From: Bacteroidales bacterium | GTDB taxonomy: Bacteria > Bacteroidota > Bacteroidia > Bacteroidales > UBA12077 | Length of the DNA: 64,000 nt | Reading direction: 5' to 3' | NCBI GenBank assembly: GCA_030637515.1 | Contig: DAOWGM010000123.1 | Coordinates: 1-64,000, forward strand | Shown: in pieces, positions 45,782 to 54,640 of the stretch | Position numbering within the stretch: position 1 is the first letter of the stretch | How the letters are laid out: the number at the start of each line of letters is the position of its first letter | The notes under the pieces: generated by a model | Told to the model about the DNA's origin: nothing | The model's database searches: none | What the model saw: only the letters and a program-made list of their open reading frames with translations | Made by a program: the position numbers and the translations under genes

Positions 45782-45813
45782 AAAAAAACCAGGAATTGTC
45801 AATCCCTGGTTTT
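45782..45813 (-). terminator. Terminator of the BNR/sortilin-like gene
   Basis: Leftward stem AAACCAGG/CCTGGTTT (45786-45793 and 45805-45812) followed by a run of T, 29 nt after the stop codon. Confidence 0.75.
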
Positions 45814-45841
45814 AAAACATTTTTCAATTAATTATGTTCAA

Positions 45842-48800
45842 TTAATTCATTACTGGAATTCTTCCAGGCGTCCAAGGAGCTTTTACATCCTCAAGTTTTT
45901 CTTCTAAATTTTTAATATCAACTTTGGTAATGGTTTTAAGTTGTTCTATTAGTTCAGGTAATTCTTCCTGAATAATCTGATAAGCCATTTTACTTGTTGA
46001 CGTTATTGCTGAAGTAGAACCTGATTGTCCCCAAAGAATATACTGCAATCTATTTCCTAAAGGAACTTGTCTTGGAGGTATTTCCTCATCACTTGCCTTT
46101 GCATCACTTCCTTCAAATCTATATAAAATATCTTCTAACTGCTTTTCGATTTTTTCTGCTTCTACTAACAATTCATGACTAGCACTTGGAGTATTTACAA
46201 TAGCTTGTTTCAAGTAAGCCACTTTTTCAAGTAACTCTTCATTAAAGTCAACAGTTCCAACTAAAACACGAGTCATTTCTGCTACATCACGCTGGAATTT
46301 AACCATTGCTTTTCTGTCTGGAGCAGGAAGTGTTGTGTTATTTAAAGGCTTAACAACAAAGTCTTGATCAGCTATTAATTCCTTAACCTGACCTTTTTCA
46401 TACATTGAAACAGATACTTTGTAATTACCTGGCATAACTAACCAAAATCCACGACCATCATTATAAGGATCAAATTTATCATCAGATAATCTGATTGAGA
46501 AATCTCCGGTATATTTTAAATCCCAATTTACACGATTTACACCTTTTGACGGCTTTTTATTCATTTTCTTAACAATTGTACCGTCTTCATCCTTAATTGT
46601 GAAAATAAGATAAGGTGCAATTTCTTTCCCTTCATCTTCCATTTCCTTCCATGTTGGCTGAGGTATTGGTTTTCCTGCTTCAAATAATTCTTTCTCCTTT
46701 TCTTTACGGATTTTCTTATTTGTTTTAGGAACTTCTTTCATATAATATGTAAAAGTTGCACCAAATTTAGGATTAGGCGAAGTGAAATATGTTGATCCTT
46801 GTCCGTATTTTTTACCTGACTGAACGTAAACTAATGCATCCTTTATTGGGAACATGTGTGCTCCTTTTTCGACTAAAGATGGATTAACATCACGCAATGG
46901 AGAATAATCATTTAAGATATAAAACCCTCTACCAAATGTTGCAATTACAAGATCACTTTCTCTTTGTTGGATTACCATATCTCTTACTGCTATGGTAGGC
47001 AAACCATTCGATAATTCAATCCATTTTTGACCTCCATTGAATGAATAATAAACTCCAAATTCAGTTCCTGCAAATAACAGATCTTTATTTTTATGATCTT
47101 GTTCAATAGTGTGAATTGTTCCATTTTCTTCAAAACCAGTATTGATAGACTTCCAATTTCTTCCTTTATCGCTACTCATTAATATATAAGGTTTAAAATC
47201 ATCTCTTTTTCTGTTATCAAAAGATGCATAAACTATATTTTCATCGTATCGAGAAGCGTGAATGTCGCTTACATATGTATTAGCAGGAATCCCTGGGAAA
47301 CTTGTAATTTTCCTCCAGGTTTTTCCATCATCCTCAGTTACAGATATAACACCATCATCAGTACCTGCATAAAGCAAACCTTCTTTAATAGGAGATTCAA
47401 CTAAAGAAATAACCATTCCGAACTGAGATGTTGAAACATCTTTAACAACAGCATCGGCGCTCCAATATTTACCCATTACAGGCCATGTGTTTCGATCAAT
47501 TTTAGCAGTTAAATCATCACTAATTACTTCCCATGAGTTTCCTCTATCTTCGCTTTTAAATACTACTTCAGCAGCCATATATAAACGTGTGTTTTTATGA
47601 GGACTGATAATTAATGGTGAGTTCCAGTTCCATTTATAAGTCAGTTCACCTTTTGCAGGTTGAGGCTTTATTAAAACAGACTCTTCACTTTTCTTATCAT
47701 ATCTGGATACCCAACCATACTGTGATTCGTTATAAATAATATCAGGATTTTCAGGGTCAATTTGCGACCAAAAACCATCACCACCAACTGTAACTTTCCA
47801 GTCATCGCTTGTAACACCATCAGAACTTATTGTTGCTGAAGGTCCTACACAACTATTATTATCCTGAGTTCCTCCTGTTACATTATAAAACGGATAGTCA
47901 TTATCAACTCCAACTCTGTAAAACTGAGTTACTGGCAAGTTAGAAACTTGACGATAATTTTTACCATCATCGTATGTAATATAAACACCACCATCACCTC
48001 CAATTATCCAGTGATCTGTATTTGAAGGATCAATCCAAAGTGCATGATCATCAACGTGACGGTTATTTAGTCCTAATCGTTTCCATGTTTTTCCACCATC
48101 AACTGTTACAGCAGAAACAGTTTCAACAGAAAATACTTTATTCACATCAATAGGATCGCAAAAGATTTCGTTATAATACTGACCACTTGAAGAGTGATCA
48201 CCCATTTTACTCCATGATTCACCTCTATTTGTTGATCTATAAAAACCACTTTTATCATCAGCAGCTTCAATAATTAGATATAAATAATCTGGATTAACAG
48301 GAGATATTGCAATTCCCATTCCTCCTTTATGAACACCTGGCAAACCCGATTCTATTTCTTTCCAAGTTTTTCCACCATCTGTAGATTTCTGAACACCAGA
48401 CTCTGGTCCACCGCCAATTTTTGTATGAACATGACGACGACGTTGCTCTGTAGTTACATAAATAACTTCAGGATCTCTTGGATCTAACAAAACATTATTC
48501 ACACCTGTATTTTCACTAATATTTAAAACTTTTGTCCAGTTCTCACCACCATCAACAGTTTTATACAGACCTCTTTCGCCTCCTGGGCCCCATGCTGAAC
48601 CTTCAGCTGCAATATAAACTATATCAGAGTTTTGAGGATTAATAGCAATCATACCAATATGTCGAGACTCTTTTAATCCTACATTCGTCCATGAACCACC
48701 ACCATCAACAGATTTATAAACACCATCGCCATATCCTAATGCACGCTGATGATTGTTTTCCCCAGTACCTGTCCATACGACATTTGAATTATTTGGATCA

Positions 48801-49147
48801 ATAGCAATACATCCTATTGAATACGAACCGTAACTATCAAATATCGGTTCAAAAGTAATTCCATTATTATATGTTTTCCAGATATTCCCTGAAGAAACCG
48901 CAACATAAAATTCAGAAGCGTTTTCAGGATTAACAGCAAAATCTGAAATTCTTCCTGATGCAAAAGCAGGACCAATGTTTCTGAAATTTAATCCACCTAA
49001 AATTCCTGAATTAACAGGATCTTCTTCTTTTTTAGGTTCTTCTTTTTTTGCAAAAAGATTAGTTGATGCTAACATAAACACAACTAAAAAAAGCTGCACA
49101 AACAAAGTTCGCACATTCAATCGATTGTTTTTTTGTAAGATTCTCAT
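45842..49147 (-). CDS. Secreted BNR/sortilin-like (VPS10) beta-propeller protein
   Basis: A 1101-residue exported protein. A signal peptide (to about residue 34, LASTNLFA) and a Lys/Glu linker precede about 700 residues of beta-propeller with ten Asp-box-like units, such as SVDGGGSWTNVG, TVDGGENWTKVL, STDGGKTWKEIE, TEDDGKTWRKIT and SSDKGRNWKSIN. These match the sialidase/sortilin fold often annotated glycosyl hydrolase. The C-terminal 300 residues (from FTYYMKEVPKTNKKIRKEKE) are a FlgD-like Ig region and a helical segment. No catalytic acid or nucleophile is recognisable, so binding or processing at the cell surface is likelier than hydrolysis. Confidence 0.82.
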   Translation of the reverse strand: MRILQKNNRLNVRTLFVQLFLVVFMLASTNLFAKKEEPKKEEDPVNSGILGGLNFRNIGPAFASGRISDFAVNPENASEFYVAVSSGNIWKTYNNGITFEPIFDSYGSYSIGCIAIDPNNSNVVWTGTGENNHQRALGYGDGVYKSVDGGGSWTNVGLKESRHIGMIAINPQNSDIVYIAAEGSAWGPGGERGLYKTVDGGENWTKVLNISENTGVNNVLLDPRDPEVIYVTTEQRRRHVHTKIGGGPESGVQKSTDGGKTWKEIESGLPGVHKGGMGIAISPVNPDYLYLIIEAADDKSGFYRSTNRGESWSKMGDHSSSGQYYNEIFCDPIDVNKVFSVETVSAVTVDGGKTWKRLGLNNRHVDDHALWIDPSNTDHWIIGGDGGVYITYDDGKNYRQVSNLPVTQFYRVGVDNDYPFYNVTGGTQDNNSCVGPSATISSDGVTSDDWKVTVGGDGFWSQIDPENPDIIYNESQYGWVSRYDKKSEESVLIKPQPAKGELTYKWNWNSPLIISPHKNTRLYMAAEVVFKSEDRGNSWEVISDDLTAKIDRNTWPVMGKYWSADAVVKDVSTSQFGMVISLVESPIKEGLLYAGTDDGVISVTEDDGKTWRKITSFPGIPANTYVSDIHASRYDENIVYASFDNRKRDDFKPYILMSSDKGRNWKSINTGFEENGTIHTIEQDHKNKDLLFAGTEFGVYYSFNGGQKWIELSNGLPTIAVRDMVIQQRESDLVIATFGRGFYILNDYSPLRDVNPSLVEKGAHMFPIKDALVYVQSGKKYGQGSTYFTSPNPKFGATFTYYMKEVPKTNKKIRKEKEKELFEAGKPIPQPTWKEMEDEGKEIAPYLIFTIKDEDGTIVKKMNKKPSKGVNRVNWDLKYTGDFSIRLSDDKFDPYNDGRGFWLVMPGNYKVSVSMYEKGQVKELIADQDFVVKPLNNTTLPAPDRKAMVKFQRDVAEMTRVLVGTVDFNEELLEKVAYLKQAIVNTPSASHELLVEAEKIEKQLEDILYRFEGSDAKASDEEIPPRQVPLGNRLQYILWGQSGSTSAITSTSKMAYQIIQEELPELIEQLKTITKVDIKNLEEKLEDVKAPWTPGRIPVMN

Positions 49148-49281
49148 TTTTAAAATATTTAGTAAATTTTAAGATTAGCTTCTAAATCAAATTTATCAAT
49201 TAAAACAGCAAAATAAAAATTCTGTTCAAAACACATTTTTTTAGACCAGATTGAAAATGAAAAGTTTAATTTTCATTTAAA

Positions 49282-49313
49282 GAAAAAGCCTTTTAATAAA
49301 TATTAAAAGGCTA
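49282..49313 (-). terminator. Terminator of ruvX-def
   Basis: A perfect 12-bp inverted repeat AGCCTTTTAATA/TATTAAAAGGCT. Leftward it continues TTTTTC, 24 nt after the def stop. Confidence 0.8.
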
Positions 49314-49336
49314 TAATTAAATTTTCAGGAAATATT

Positions 49337-49891
49337 CTATTTTGGTAGCTTTACCTTATAATCCACATTAAATTTCCCTTTTGTTATTGCAAGTAATTTA
49401 CCTTTAATTAATCGTTTTTTAATAGGTGCAACCTTATCTGTAAATAATATTCCTTCAGTATGATCATACTCATGTTGTATTACTCTTGCTGCCATACCAT
49501 CGAACCACTCATCATGAAAATTAAAATCTTCATCATAATATTCCATTCTTATTTTTGATGGTCGGACAACATCTTCTCGTAATAAAGGAATACTTAAACA
49601 CCCTTCATTTACTGTTTTTTCTTCGCCTGCTTTTTCAACTATTTGAGCATTAATAAAAACCCTTTTAAAATCTTTTAACGCAGGTTCATCTTCTTCGAGA
49701 GGAGAACCATCTATCACAAATAAGCGAACAGATTTACCAACTTGCGGAGACGCAAGTCCTAATCCATCAGAATGATACATAGTCTCCCACATATCTTCAA
49801 TAAACTTATCAAGTCCAGGATAATCCTTATCAATTTCTTTTGCCACCTTTCTTAAAACCGGTGAACCATATATTACTATTGGATAAATCAT
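49337..49891 (-). CDS. def: Peptide deformylase
   Basis: Removes the formyl group from nascent proteins. The 184-residue protein has the three motifs GLGLASPQVG, EGCLSIPL (metal Cys) and QHEYDHTEG (HExxH). The insert between motifs and its length fit Gram-negative Def. The gene begins one nucleotide after ruvX, so the pair is co-transcribed. No fmt gene is adjacent. Confidence 0.95.
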   Translation of the reverse strand: MIYPIVIYGSPVLRKVAKEIDKDYPGLDKFIEDMWETMYHSDGLGLASPQVGKSVRLFVIDGSPLEEDEPALKDFKRVFINAQIVEKAGEEKTVNEGCLSIPLLREDVVRPSKIRMEYYDEDFNFHDEWFDGMAARVIQHEYDHTEGILFTDKVAPIKKRLIKGKLLAITKGKFNVDYKVKLPK

Positions 49892-49892
49892 T

Positions 49893-50312
49893 TTAATATT
49901 TTGTTCTTTGTTCTAAATATGATTGTAAAATTATTGTTGCACTTATTGTATCAACTAGTTCCTTGTTTTGTCTTGCTTTCTTTTTAAGGCCTGCATCAAT
50001 CATAGTTTGAAATGCCATTTTTGATGTAAATCTCTCATCTACTTGTATGATTTCCATTTCTGGATAAACCTTTTGAAACTTTCCTAAAAATGGATTAATG
50101 TACCTAACAGAATCAGAAGCTTGATTGTTCATTTGTTTTGGATAACCTATTACAACACAATCGACATCTTCCTTTTGAAAATAATCAGCCAAAAAGTCCC
50201 ATATGTCTTTTGTTTGAATAGTAGTTAAAGAATTTGCAATTATTTGCAAGGGATCAGTTACTGCTATTCCTACTCGTTTCCTCCCATAATCTATTGCCAG
50301 AATTCTTCCCAA
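49893..50312 (-). CDS. ruvX: Holliday junction resolvase-like protein RuvX (YqgF)
   Basis: A 139-residue RNase H-fold protein. ILAIDYGRKRVGIAVTD carries the first catalytic Asp, CVVIGYPKQMNNQAS the second strand and VDERFTSKMAF the Glu/Asp site. YqgF proteins process pre-16S rRNA 5' ends and/or resolve junctions. It heads the ruvX-def pair and is divergent from the carboxylase-like gene, across a region with nested inverted repeats. Confidence 0.92.
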   Translation of the reverse strand: MGRILAIDYGRKRVGIAVTDPLQIIANSLTTIQTKDIWDFLADYFQKEDVDCVVIGYPKQMNNQASDSVRYINPFLGKFQKVYPEMEIIQVDERFTSKMAFQTMIDAGLKKKARQNKELVDTISATIILQSYLEQRTKY

Positions 50313-50351
50313 AACTTTTAATTTTATTTTCTCGGCAAAGTTAATACTATT

Positions 50352-50438
50352 GTTTTAGTTTAAGTATTAAAAATAAAAATACTACAATCAGAAGTATTTT
50401 ATTTAAACTGCTATTGTTATACTTAATTAAACTAAAAC
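50352..50438. repeat. Nested inverted repeats in a divergent promoter
   Basis: Outer perfect repeat GTTTTAGTTTAA (50352-50363)/TTAAACTAAAAC (50427-50438), followed inward on each side by an AAGTAT-like arm offset by three bases. An inner hairpin AAAATACT (50376-50383)/AGTATTTT (50393-50400) sits in the middle. The region lies between divergent ruvX and the carboxylase-like gene and could be an operator or a shared regulator site. Confidence 0.5.
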
Positions 50439-50474
50439 TCGTATTTTTATGTGATATGATCATTTTGATAAGTT

Positions 50475-52220
50475 ATGAGTAAAGAAATAAAATTCAGTCT
50501 GGTTTATCGTGACATGTGGCAATCTTCGGGAAAATATGTTCCTAGGGTTGATCAACTTAAAAAAATAGCTCCTGTAATAATTGATATAGGTTGCTTTTCG
50601 AGAATTGAAACTAACGGTGGTGCTTTTGAGCAGGTAAATTTGTTATATGGAGAAAATCCTAATAAAGCTGTAAGAGAATGGACAAAGCCATTTAACGATG
50701 CAGGAATTCAAACTCATATGCTGGAAAGAGCACTTAACGGAATCAGAATGTTTCCTGTTCCTGCTGATGTTAGAAAATTAATGTACAAAGTAAAAAAAGC
50801 ACAAGGAGTTGATATTGCCCGTTCTTTTTGTGGTTTAAATGATCATAGAAACCTAGAACTTTCAATTAAATATGCAAAAGAAGCTGGAATGATTTCACAG
50901 GCTACATTAAGCATAACTCATTCCAACATACATACTGTAGAATATTTTATGGGCATTGTTGACAAAGCAGTTGAGTATGGAACCGATGAAATTTGCCTCA
51001 AAGATATGGCTGGTATTGGTCGTCCAGTAACTCTAGGGAAGCTTGTAGGCGAAATCAAAAGAAAATATCCACATATTTTAGTTCAGTATCACGGTCATTC
51101 AGGTCCTGGGTTCTCTGTTGCTTCCATGTTGGAAGTTGCAAAAGCAGGAGTTGATTATCTTGATGTTGCAATGGAACCTTTATCATGGGGAATGGTACAT
51201 CCTGATATAATTACAGTTCAAGCGATGCTTAAAGATGCTGGATTTAATGTTCCCGAAATAAACATGAAGGCGTATATGAAAGCCAGGGCTTTAAATCAAG
51301 AATTTATGGATGATTTTTTAGGATACTTTATCAATCCTAAAAACAGATACATGTCGTCATTACTTGTACAGGCTGGGCTTCCAGGCGGAATGATGGGAAG
51401 TATGATGGCAGATTTAAAAGGTGTACATAAAGGACTTAATCAAACTCTTGAAGCTAACGGAAAAGAAAAACTCACAGAAGATGATTTACTTGTTAAATTA
51501 TTTGATGAAGTAATTGATATTTGGCCCAAGTTAGGCAATCCTCCTCTTGTAACTCCATTTAGTCAGTATGTTAAAAACATTGCATTATTAAACGTAATGC
51601 AGGATATTCAGGATAAAGAGAAATTTGCAATTATCGACAATAATGCCTGGGATATGATAATTGGCAAAGCTGGGAAATTGCCAGGAAAACTGGATCCTCA
51701 AATTATTGAAATAGCAGAAAATCAGGGAAAAGAATTTTACACAGGCGTACCTCAAGATAATTATCCAGATGAGTTAGATAGATTTCGTAAAGAAATGGAA
51801 GAAAACGATTGGGATACAGGTGAAGATGATGAGGAATTATTTGAGTTTGCCATGCACGAGCGCCAGTATCGCGATTTTAAATCAGGATTAGCAAAACAAC
51901 GTTTTCTGGAAGAAATACAGAAATTAAAAGAAGAAGCCAAACTCCCTAAATCAAGAGAAGGACATGTTAAAGTAGATCCAACAAAAAAAGATATTCCTTC
52001 ACCTTATATGGGGAGAATCTTCTATAATCTCAATTACTTTATTGAAGAACAAGCTGTTGAACAAGGCAATCAGGTTAAAAAAGGTCAAAGAATTTGCTAT
52101 ATTGAGAACAACTATACTTATGATGAGATCGTTTCCGATTACGACGGAGAAGTTGATGAAATCTTTTTTAAGCATGGAGATATGGTTTCTAAAGGAGATG
52201 TAATTGTGAGATTAAAATAG
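50475..52220 (+). CDS. Carboxyltransferase-type (PycB/OadA-like) protein lacking a biotin lysine
   Basis: A 581-residue protein with an HMGL-like TIM barrel (about 5-270), a conserved-carboxylase domain (about 280-470) and a C-terminal biotinyl-like domain (about 505-581). It keeps RDMWQS (residues 12-17), the carboxylated-lysine motif CLKDMAG (K176) and the metal HxH (H206, H208). It departs from PycB/OadA where it matters: the catalytic Thr of HxHxT is Gly210, and the biotin motif AMKM is replaced by ENNYT (544-548), so no biotin or lipoyl Lys exists. It may therefore be a regulatory or neofunctionalised decarboxylase-fold protein and not a biotin enzyme. It lies upstream of the B12-regulator gene by 141 nt, with no carboxylase partner nearby. 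Confidence 0.8.
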   Translation: MSKEIKFSLVYRDMWQSSGKYVPRVDQLKKIAPVIIDIGCFSRIETNGGAFEQVNLLYGENPNKAVREWTKPFNDAGIQTHMLERALNGIRMFPVPADVRKLMYKVKKAQGVDIARSFCGLNDHRNLELSIKYAKEAGMISQATLSITHSNIHTVEYFMGIVDKAVEYGTDEICLKDMAGIGRPVTLGKLVGEIKRKYPHILVQYHGHSGPGFSVASMLEVAKAGVDYLDVAMEPLSWGMVHPDIITVQAMLKDAGFNVPEINMKAYMKARALNQEFMDDFLGYFINPKNRYMSSLLVQAGLPGGMMGSMMADLKGVHKGLNQTLEANGKEKLTEDDLLVKLFDEVIDIWPKLGNPPLVTPFSQYVKNIALLNVMQDIQDKEKFAIIDNNAWDMIIGKAGKLPGKLDPQIIEIAENQGKEFYTGVPQDNYPDELDRFRKEMEENDWDTGEDDEELFEFAMHERQYRDFKSGLAKQRFLEEIQKLKEEAKLPKSREGHVKVDPTKKDIPSPYMGRIFYNLNYFIEEQAVEQGNQVKKGQRICYIENNYTYDEIVSDYDGEVDEIFFKHGDMVSKGDVIVRLK

Positions 52221-52361
52221 ACTTATTTCAGATATTAAACATACTTCAGCATCCAAATTTTGTTTACTCCTTCTATTTTATAAAGAAAAATCTTTTAAAG
52301 TATTGAACTATTATTTCAAATTCTTGTTCTAAGAATAAACCTAATTATTTAACATAAATAT

Positions 52362-53243
52362 ATGGCAAGTTATTCTATCAAGGAGCTGGAGAATTTATCT
52401 GGAATAAAAGCGCATACAATTCGAATTTGGGAAAAACGCTACAGTATAATTAAACCAGCACGAACAGATACTAACATAAGGCACTACTGCGATAGTGACT
52501 TAAAGAGATTATTAAATATAGCAATATTAAATCGCGTTGGAATACGCATATCGGATATTTCAAAATTATCGGATTCTGAAATAACAGATAAAGTAATGAG
52601 TGTATCCGCTGATTCAACAAGTTCGGAAAGCAATATTGAGAGTTTAATTATTGCTATGGTTGAAATGGATGAATACAAATTTGACAAAATTCTATCACGC
52701 TATATTATGCACGAAGGATTTGAGAATACTGTTGTTAAGGTGATTTTCCCTTTCTTTGAGAAAATTGGTCTATTGTGGCAAACAGGTTCAATTAATCCAG
52801 CACATGAACATTTTGTATCAAATCTTTTTAGGCAAAAGTTAATGGTTGCTATTGATAATATTGTGGTTTCTAACAGTCAGACTGCAAGGAAATTTGTAAT
52901 GTTTTTACCGGAAGGTGAATATCATGAATTAGCTTTACTGTTTTACAATTATTTGATTAAGAAATCAGGGCAATTAGTATATTACTTAGGGAGTTCAATG
53001 CCTTTAAATGATGTTTTAGAAACAAGCAAAATGGTTAATCCTGATTATTTATTTACTTCGCTAACGTCATCACTTAACATGAATGAAGTTTCTATTTACT
53101 TAAAGAAACTTTCTGAGAGCTTCCCATTTCAGAAAATATATGTTACAGGATTACAAATAAAAGAGAATAATATTGATTTACCTTCAAATGTTCTAAAAGT
53201 GTCATCCCCTCTACATTTCAAGAAGGTGCTAAAAAATCAATAA
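52362..53243 (+). CDS. CarH-like MerR regulator with cobalamin-binding domain
   Basis: A 293-residue MerR-type protein. The N-terminal HTH (YSIKELENLSGIKAHTIRIW, residues 4-23) is followed by a B12-binding four-helix cap (about 90-165) and a Rossmann domain (about 175-290). The W-x9-EH motif of light-sensing CarH is intact (W139, E149, H150), and the ExHxxG-like E186, H188, A191 supplies the axial-ligand histidine with the final Gly replaced by Ala. AdoCbl-bound CarH tetramers repress and light disassembles them. The gene precedes an ECF sigma gene by 296 nt, an arrangement linked to carotenoid genes in other Bacteroidota; no crt genes are visible here. Confidence 0.8.
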   Translation: MASYSIKELENLSGIKAHTIRIWEKRYSIIKPARTDTNIRHYCDSDLKRLLNIAILNRVGIRISDISKLSDSEITDKVMSVSADSTSSESNIESLIIAMVEMDEYKFDKILSRYIMHEGFENTVVKVIFPFFEKIGLLWQTGSINPAHEHFVSNLFRQKLMVAIDNIVVSNSQTARKFVMFLPEGEYHELALLFYNYLIKKSGQLVYYLGSSMPLNDVLETSKMVNPDYLFTSLTSSLNMNEVSIYLKKLSESFPFQKIYVTGLQIKENNIDLPSNVLKVSSPLHFKKVLKNQ

Positions 53244-53270
53244 TTATTCAGAATCATTCTAAACAACCTG

Positions 53271-53298
53271 TCCTGCCTAACTTTCAGCAGGATTTTTT
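53271..53298 (+). terminator. Terminator of the CarH-like gene
   Basis: Stem TCCTGC (53271-53276)/GCAGGA (53287-53292) followed by six T, 28 nt after the stop codon. Confidence 0.75.
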
Positions 53299-53375
53299 GT
53301 TCATTCAATTGTTAATTATATCACACAAAGATTAAACAAAAAAAATACACTTTTTTACAATTTAGAATAATGAGC

Positions 53376-53424
53376 AATAAAAGATACGCATGTCTTTTAT
53401 TCTGGATGATTCAGAAAGATCCAG
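53376..53424. other. Two abutting hairpins between CarH-like and ECF genes
   Basis: Perfect 9-bp stem AATAAAAGA/TCTTTTATT (53376-53401) is followed without gap by 6-bp stem CTGGAT/ATCCAG (53402-53424). They lie after the terminator and before the ECF promoter. A 23-codon frame (53370-53441) covers them but looks non-coding. They could be operator palindromes or a small RNA. Confidence 0.45.
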
Positions 53425-53478
53425 CATCACATCTTATTTAGAAACACCTATAAATATAGCTTTTCAGGCATCTATAGA

Positions 53479-53511
53479 TTTGCATTTGCATTCAACAGGG
53501 TCGTATATTTG
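53479..53511 (+). promoter_or_regulatory. Bacteroidota-type promoter of the ECF sigma gene
   Basis: TTTG (53479-53482), 21 nt, then TATATTTG (53504-53511), matching the -33/-7 consensus, 28 nt before the ATG. This means the ECF gene can be transcribed by the primary sigma factor. Confidence 0.65.
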
Positions 53512-53539
53512 TTTAAGAAAATAAATAAAACATACAACT

Positions 53540-54043
53540 ATGACAGCAATTGAATTTAATCATCAACTTATAAGTTTAGAGACTAAACTTTCAAGGTTCG
53601 CGATGAGTTTAACTTCAAATAGAGAAGAAGCTCAGGACCTATTACAAGAAACATATTTAAAAGCATTATCGCATCGTGATAAATTTGTAGGATATACAAA
53701 CTTAAAAGCGTGGGCTTTTACTATTATGAAAAATACGTTCATTAATAACTATCGCAAACAGCAAAAGCAAAATACGCATAACGATACAACAAACAATCTT
53801 TATTTCCTGAACTTATCAAAAGAAATATCTCCGACCAGACCAGATAATGAAATGACCACTAAAGAGATAATAAAGCAAATTGAAAACTTACCTAGGGAAT
53901 TTAAACAACCTTTTAATATGTTCTTATCAGGTTATAAATACAAAGAAATCGCCGATGAATTAGAATTAAAAATTGGCACTGTTAAAAGCAGGATTTTCTT
54001 TACCAGAAAAAAACTAATGGAAAGCTTAAGAGATTTCCATTAG
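53540..54043 (+). CDS. ECF-type RNA polymerase sigma factor
   Basis: A 167-residue sigma-70 family protein with only regions 2 and 4. Region 2 is marked by EEAQDLLQETYLKALSHRDKF and NLKAWAFTIMKNTFIN, region 4 by GYKYKEIADELELKIGTVKS. It directs core polymerase to a small regulon. In Bacteroidota, a CarH-like MerR gene next to an ECF gene is a recurring light-response module. No anti-sigma gene follows, so control probably falls on transcription by the neighbour. Confidence 0.88.
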   Translation: MTAIEFNHQLISLETKLSRFAMSLTSNREEAQDLLQETYLKALSHRDKFVGYTNLKAWAFTIMKNTFINNYRKQQKQNTHNDTTNNLYFLNLSKEISPTRPDNEMTTKEIIKQIENLPREFKQPFNMFLSGYKYKEIADELELKIGTVKSRIFFTRKKLMESLRDFH

Positions 54044-54080
54044 AATAAATATCATTTGCTAAATAAGTATATTTCAAAGG

Positions 54081-54125
54081 ACTTTTTGGAACTTAAACAG
54101 AACCAAAAAGTTCTTTTATTTTTTC
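54081..54125 (+). terminator. Terminator of the ECF gene overlapping the convergent gene end
   Basis: Stem ACTTTTTGG (54081-54089)/CCAAAAAGT (54103-54111), then TTCTTTTATTTTTT. Part of the stem lies in the last codons of the leftward SRPBCC gene. Confidence 0.65.
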
Positions 54126-54551
54126 TTCTCTGTAGTTAAAAATACCCTCAATACGTTTCCTTATAAATAGTCTGTGCAAAAGTTGCCCAATAAGTCCAAA
54201 CTTTACTTCATAGAATAGAACATCTCTCATTTCAGTGCCATTTTCAGTTTCTTTAAAATGATGTTCGTGATGCCATATCTTATATGGTCCTTGAATTTGA
54301 TTATCAATAAAATACTTATGCTCTTTTATTTGTGATATTTCTGTCGCCCAATTTACCGACAAGTTAAATAATGGGCTTACTTGGTAAGTAATTATCATTC
54401 CAGGATACATTTCACCTGCATCAGATCTTGACAGAATGTTAAAATTCATGTTCGAAGGAGTAATCTTTGCCAGATTATCTGGTTGTGAAAAAAACTCCCA
54501 AGCCTCTTTAACCGAAATAAGGATATTTTGTGTCTTTTTTAACTGATGCAT
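54093..54551 (-). CDS. SRPBCC (START-like) ligand-binding protein
   Basis: A 152-residue START/Bet v1-like protein starting KKTQNILISVKEAWEFFSQP, with GPYKIWHHEHHFKETENGTE and DVLFYEVKFGLIG marking the later strands. The fold binds lipids or other hydrophobic ligands in a central cavity. Such genes often sit in the CarH/ECF carotenoid neighbourhood of other Bacteroidota, which may explain its position convergent to the ECF gene. The ligand is unknown. Confidence 0.78.
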   Translation of the reverse strand: MHQLKKTQNILISVKEAWEFFSQPDNLAKITPSNMNFNILSRSDAGEMYPGMIITYQVSPLFNLSVNWATEISQIKEHKYFIDNQIQGPYKIWHHEHHFKETENGTEMRDVLFYEVKFGLIGQLLHRLFIRKRIEGIFNYREEKIKELFGSV

Positions 54552-54640
54552 TAATAATTTAAATTGTTTAGATCAATAACAATAAATTCCCTATTTTGTT
54601 TTACTAAGCCTATAACGAATTAATTTACCAATAATTAAAA

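Noticed and set aside
45842-49147. Active sialidase
   Set aside because: Asp boxes are present, but the Arg triad and catalytic Tyr/Glu of sialidases are not recognisable.
50475-52220. Lipoyl attachment instead of biotin at the C-terminal domain
   Set aside because: The lipoyl motif also requires a central lysine, and 544-548 (ENNYT) has none.
53370-53441. 23-codon frame between the CarH-like and ECF genes
   Set aside because: It is made up of two hairpins, has no SD or signal peptide, and lies ahead of the ECF promoter.
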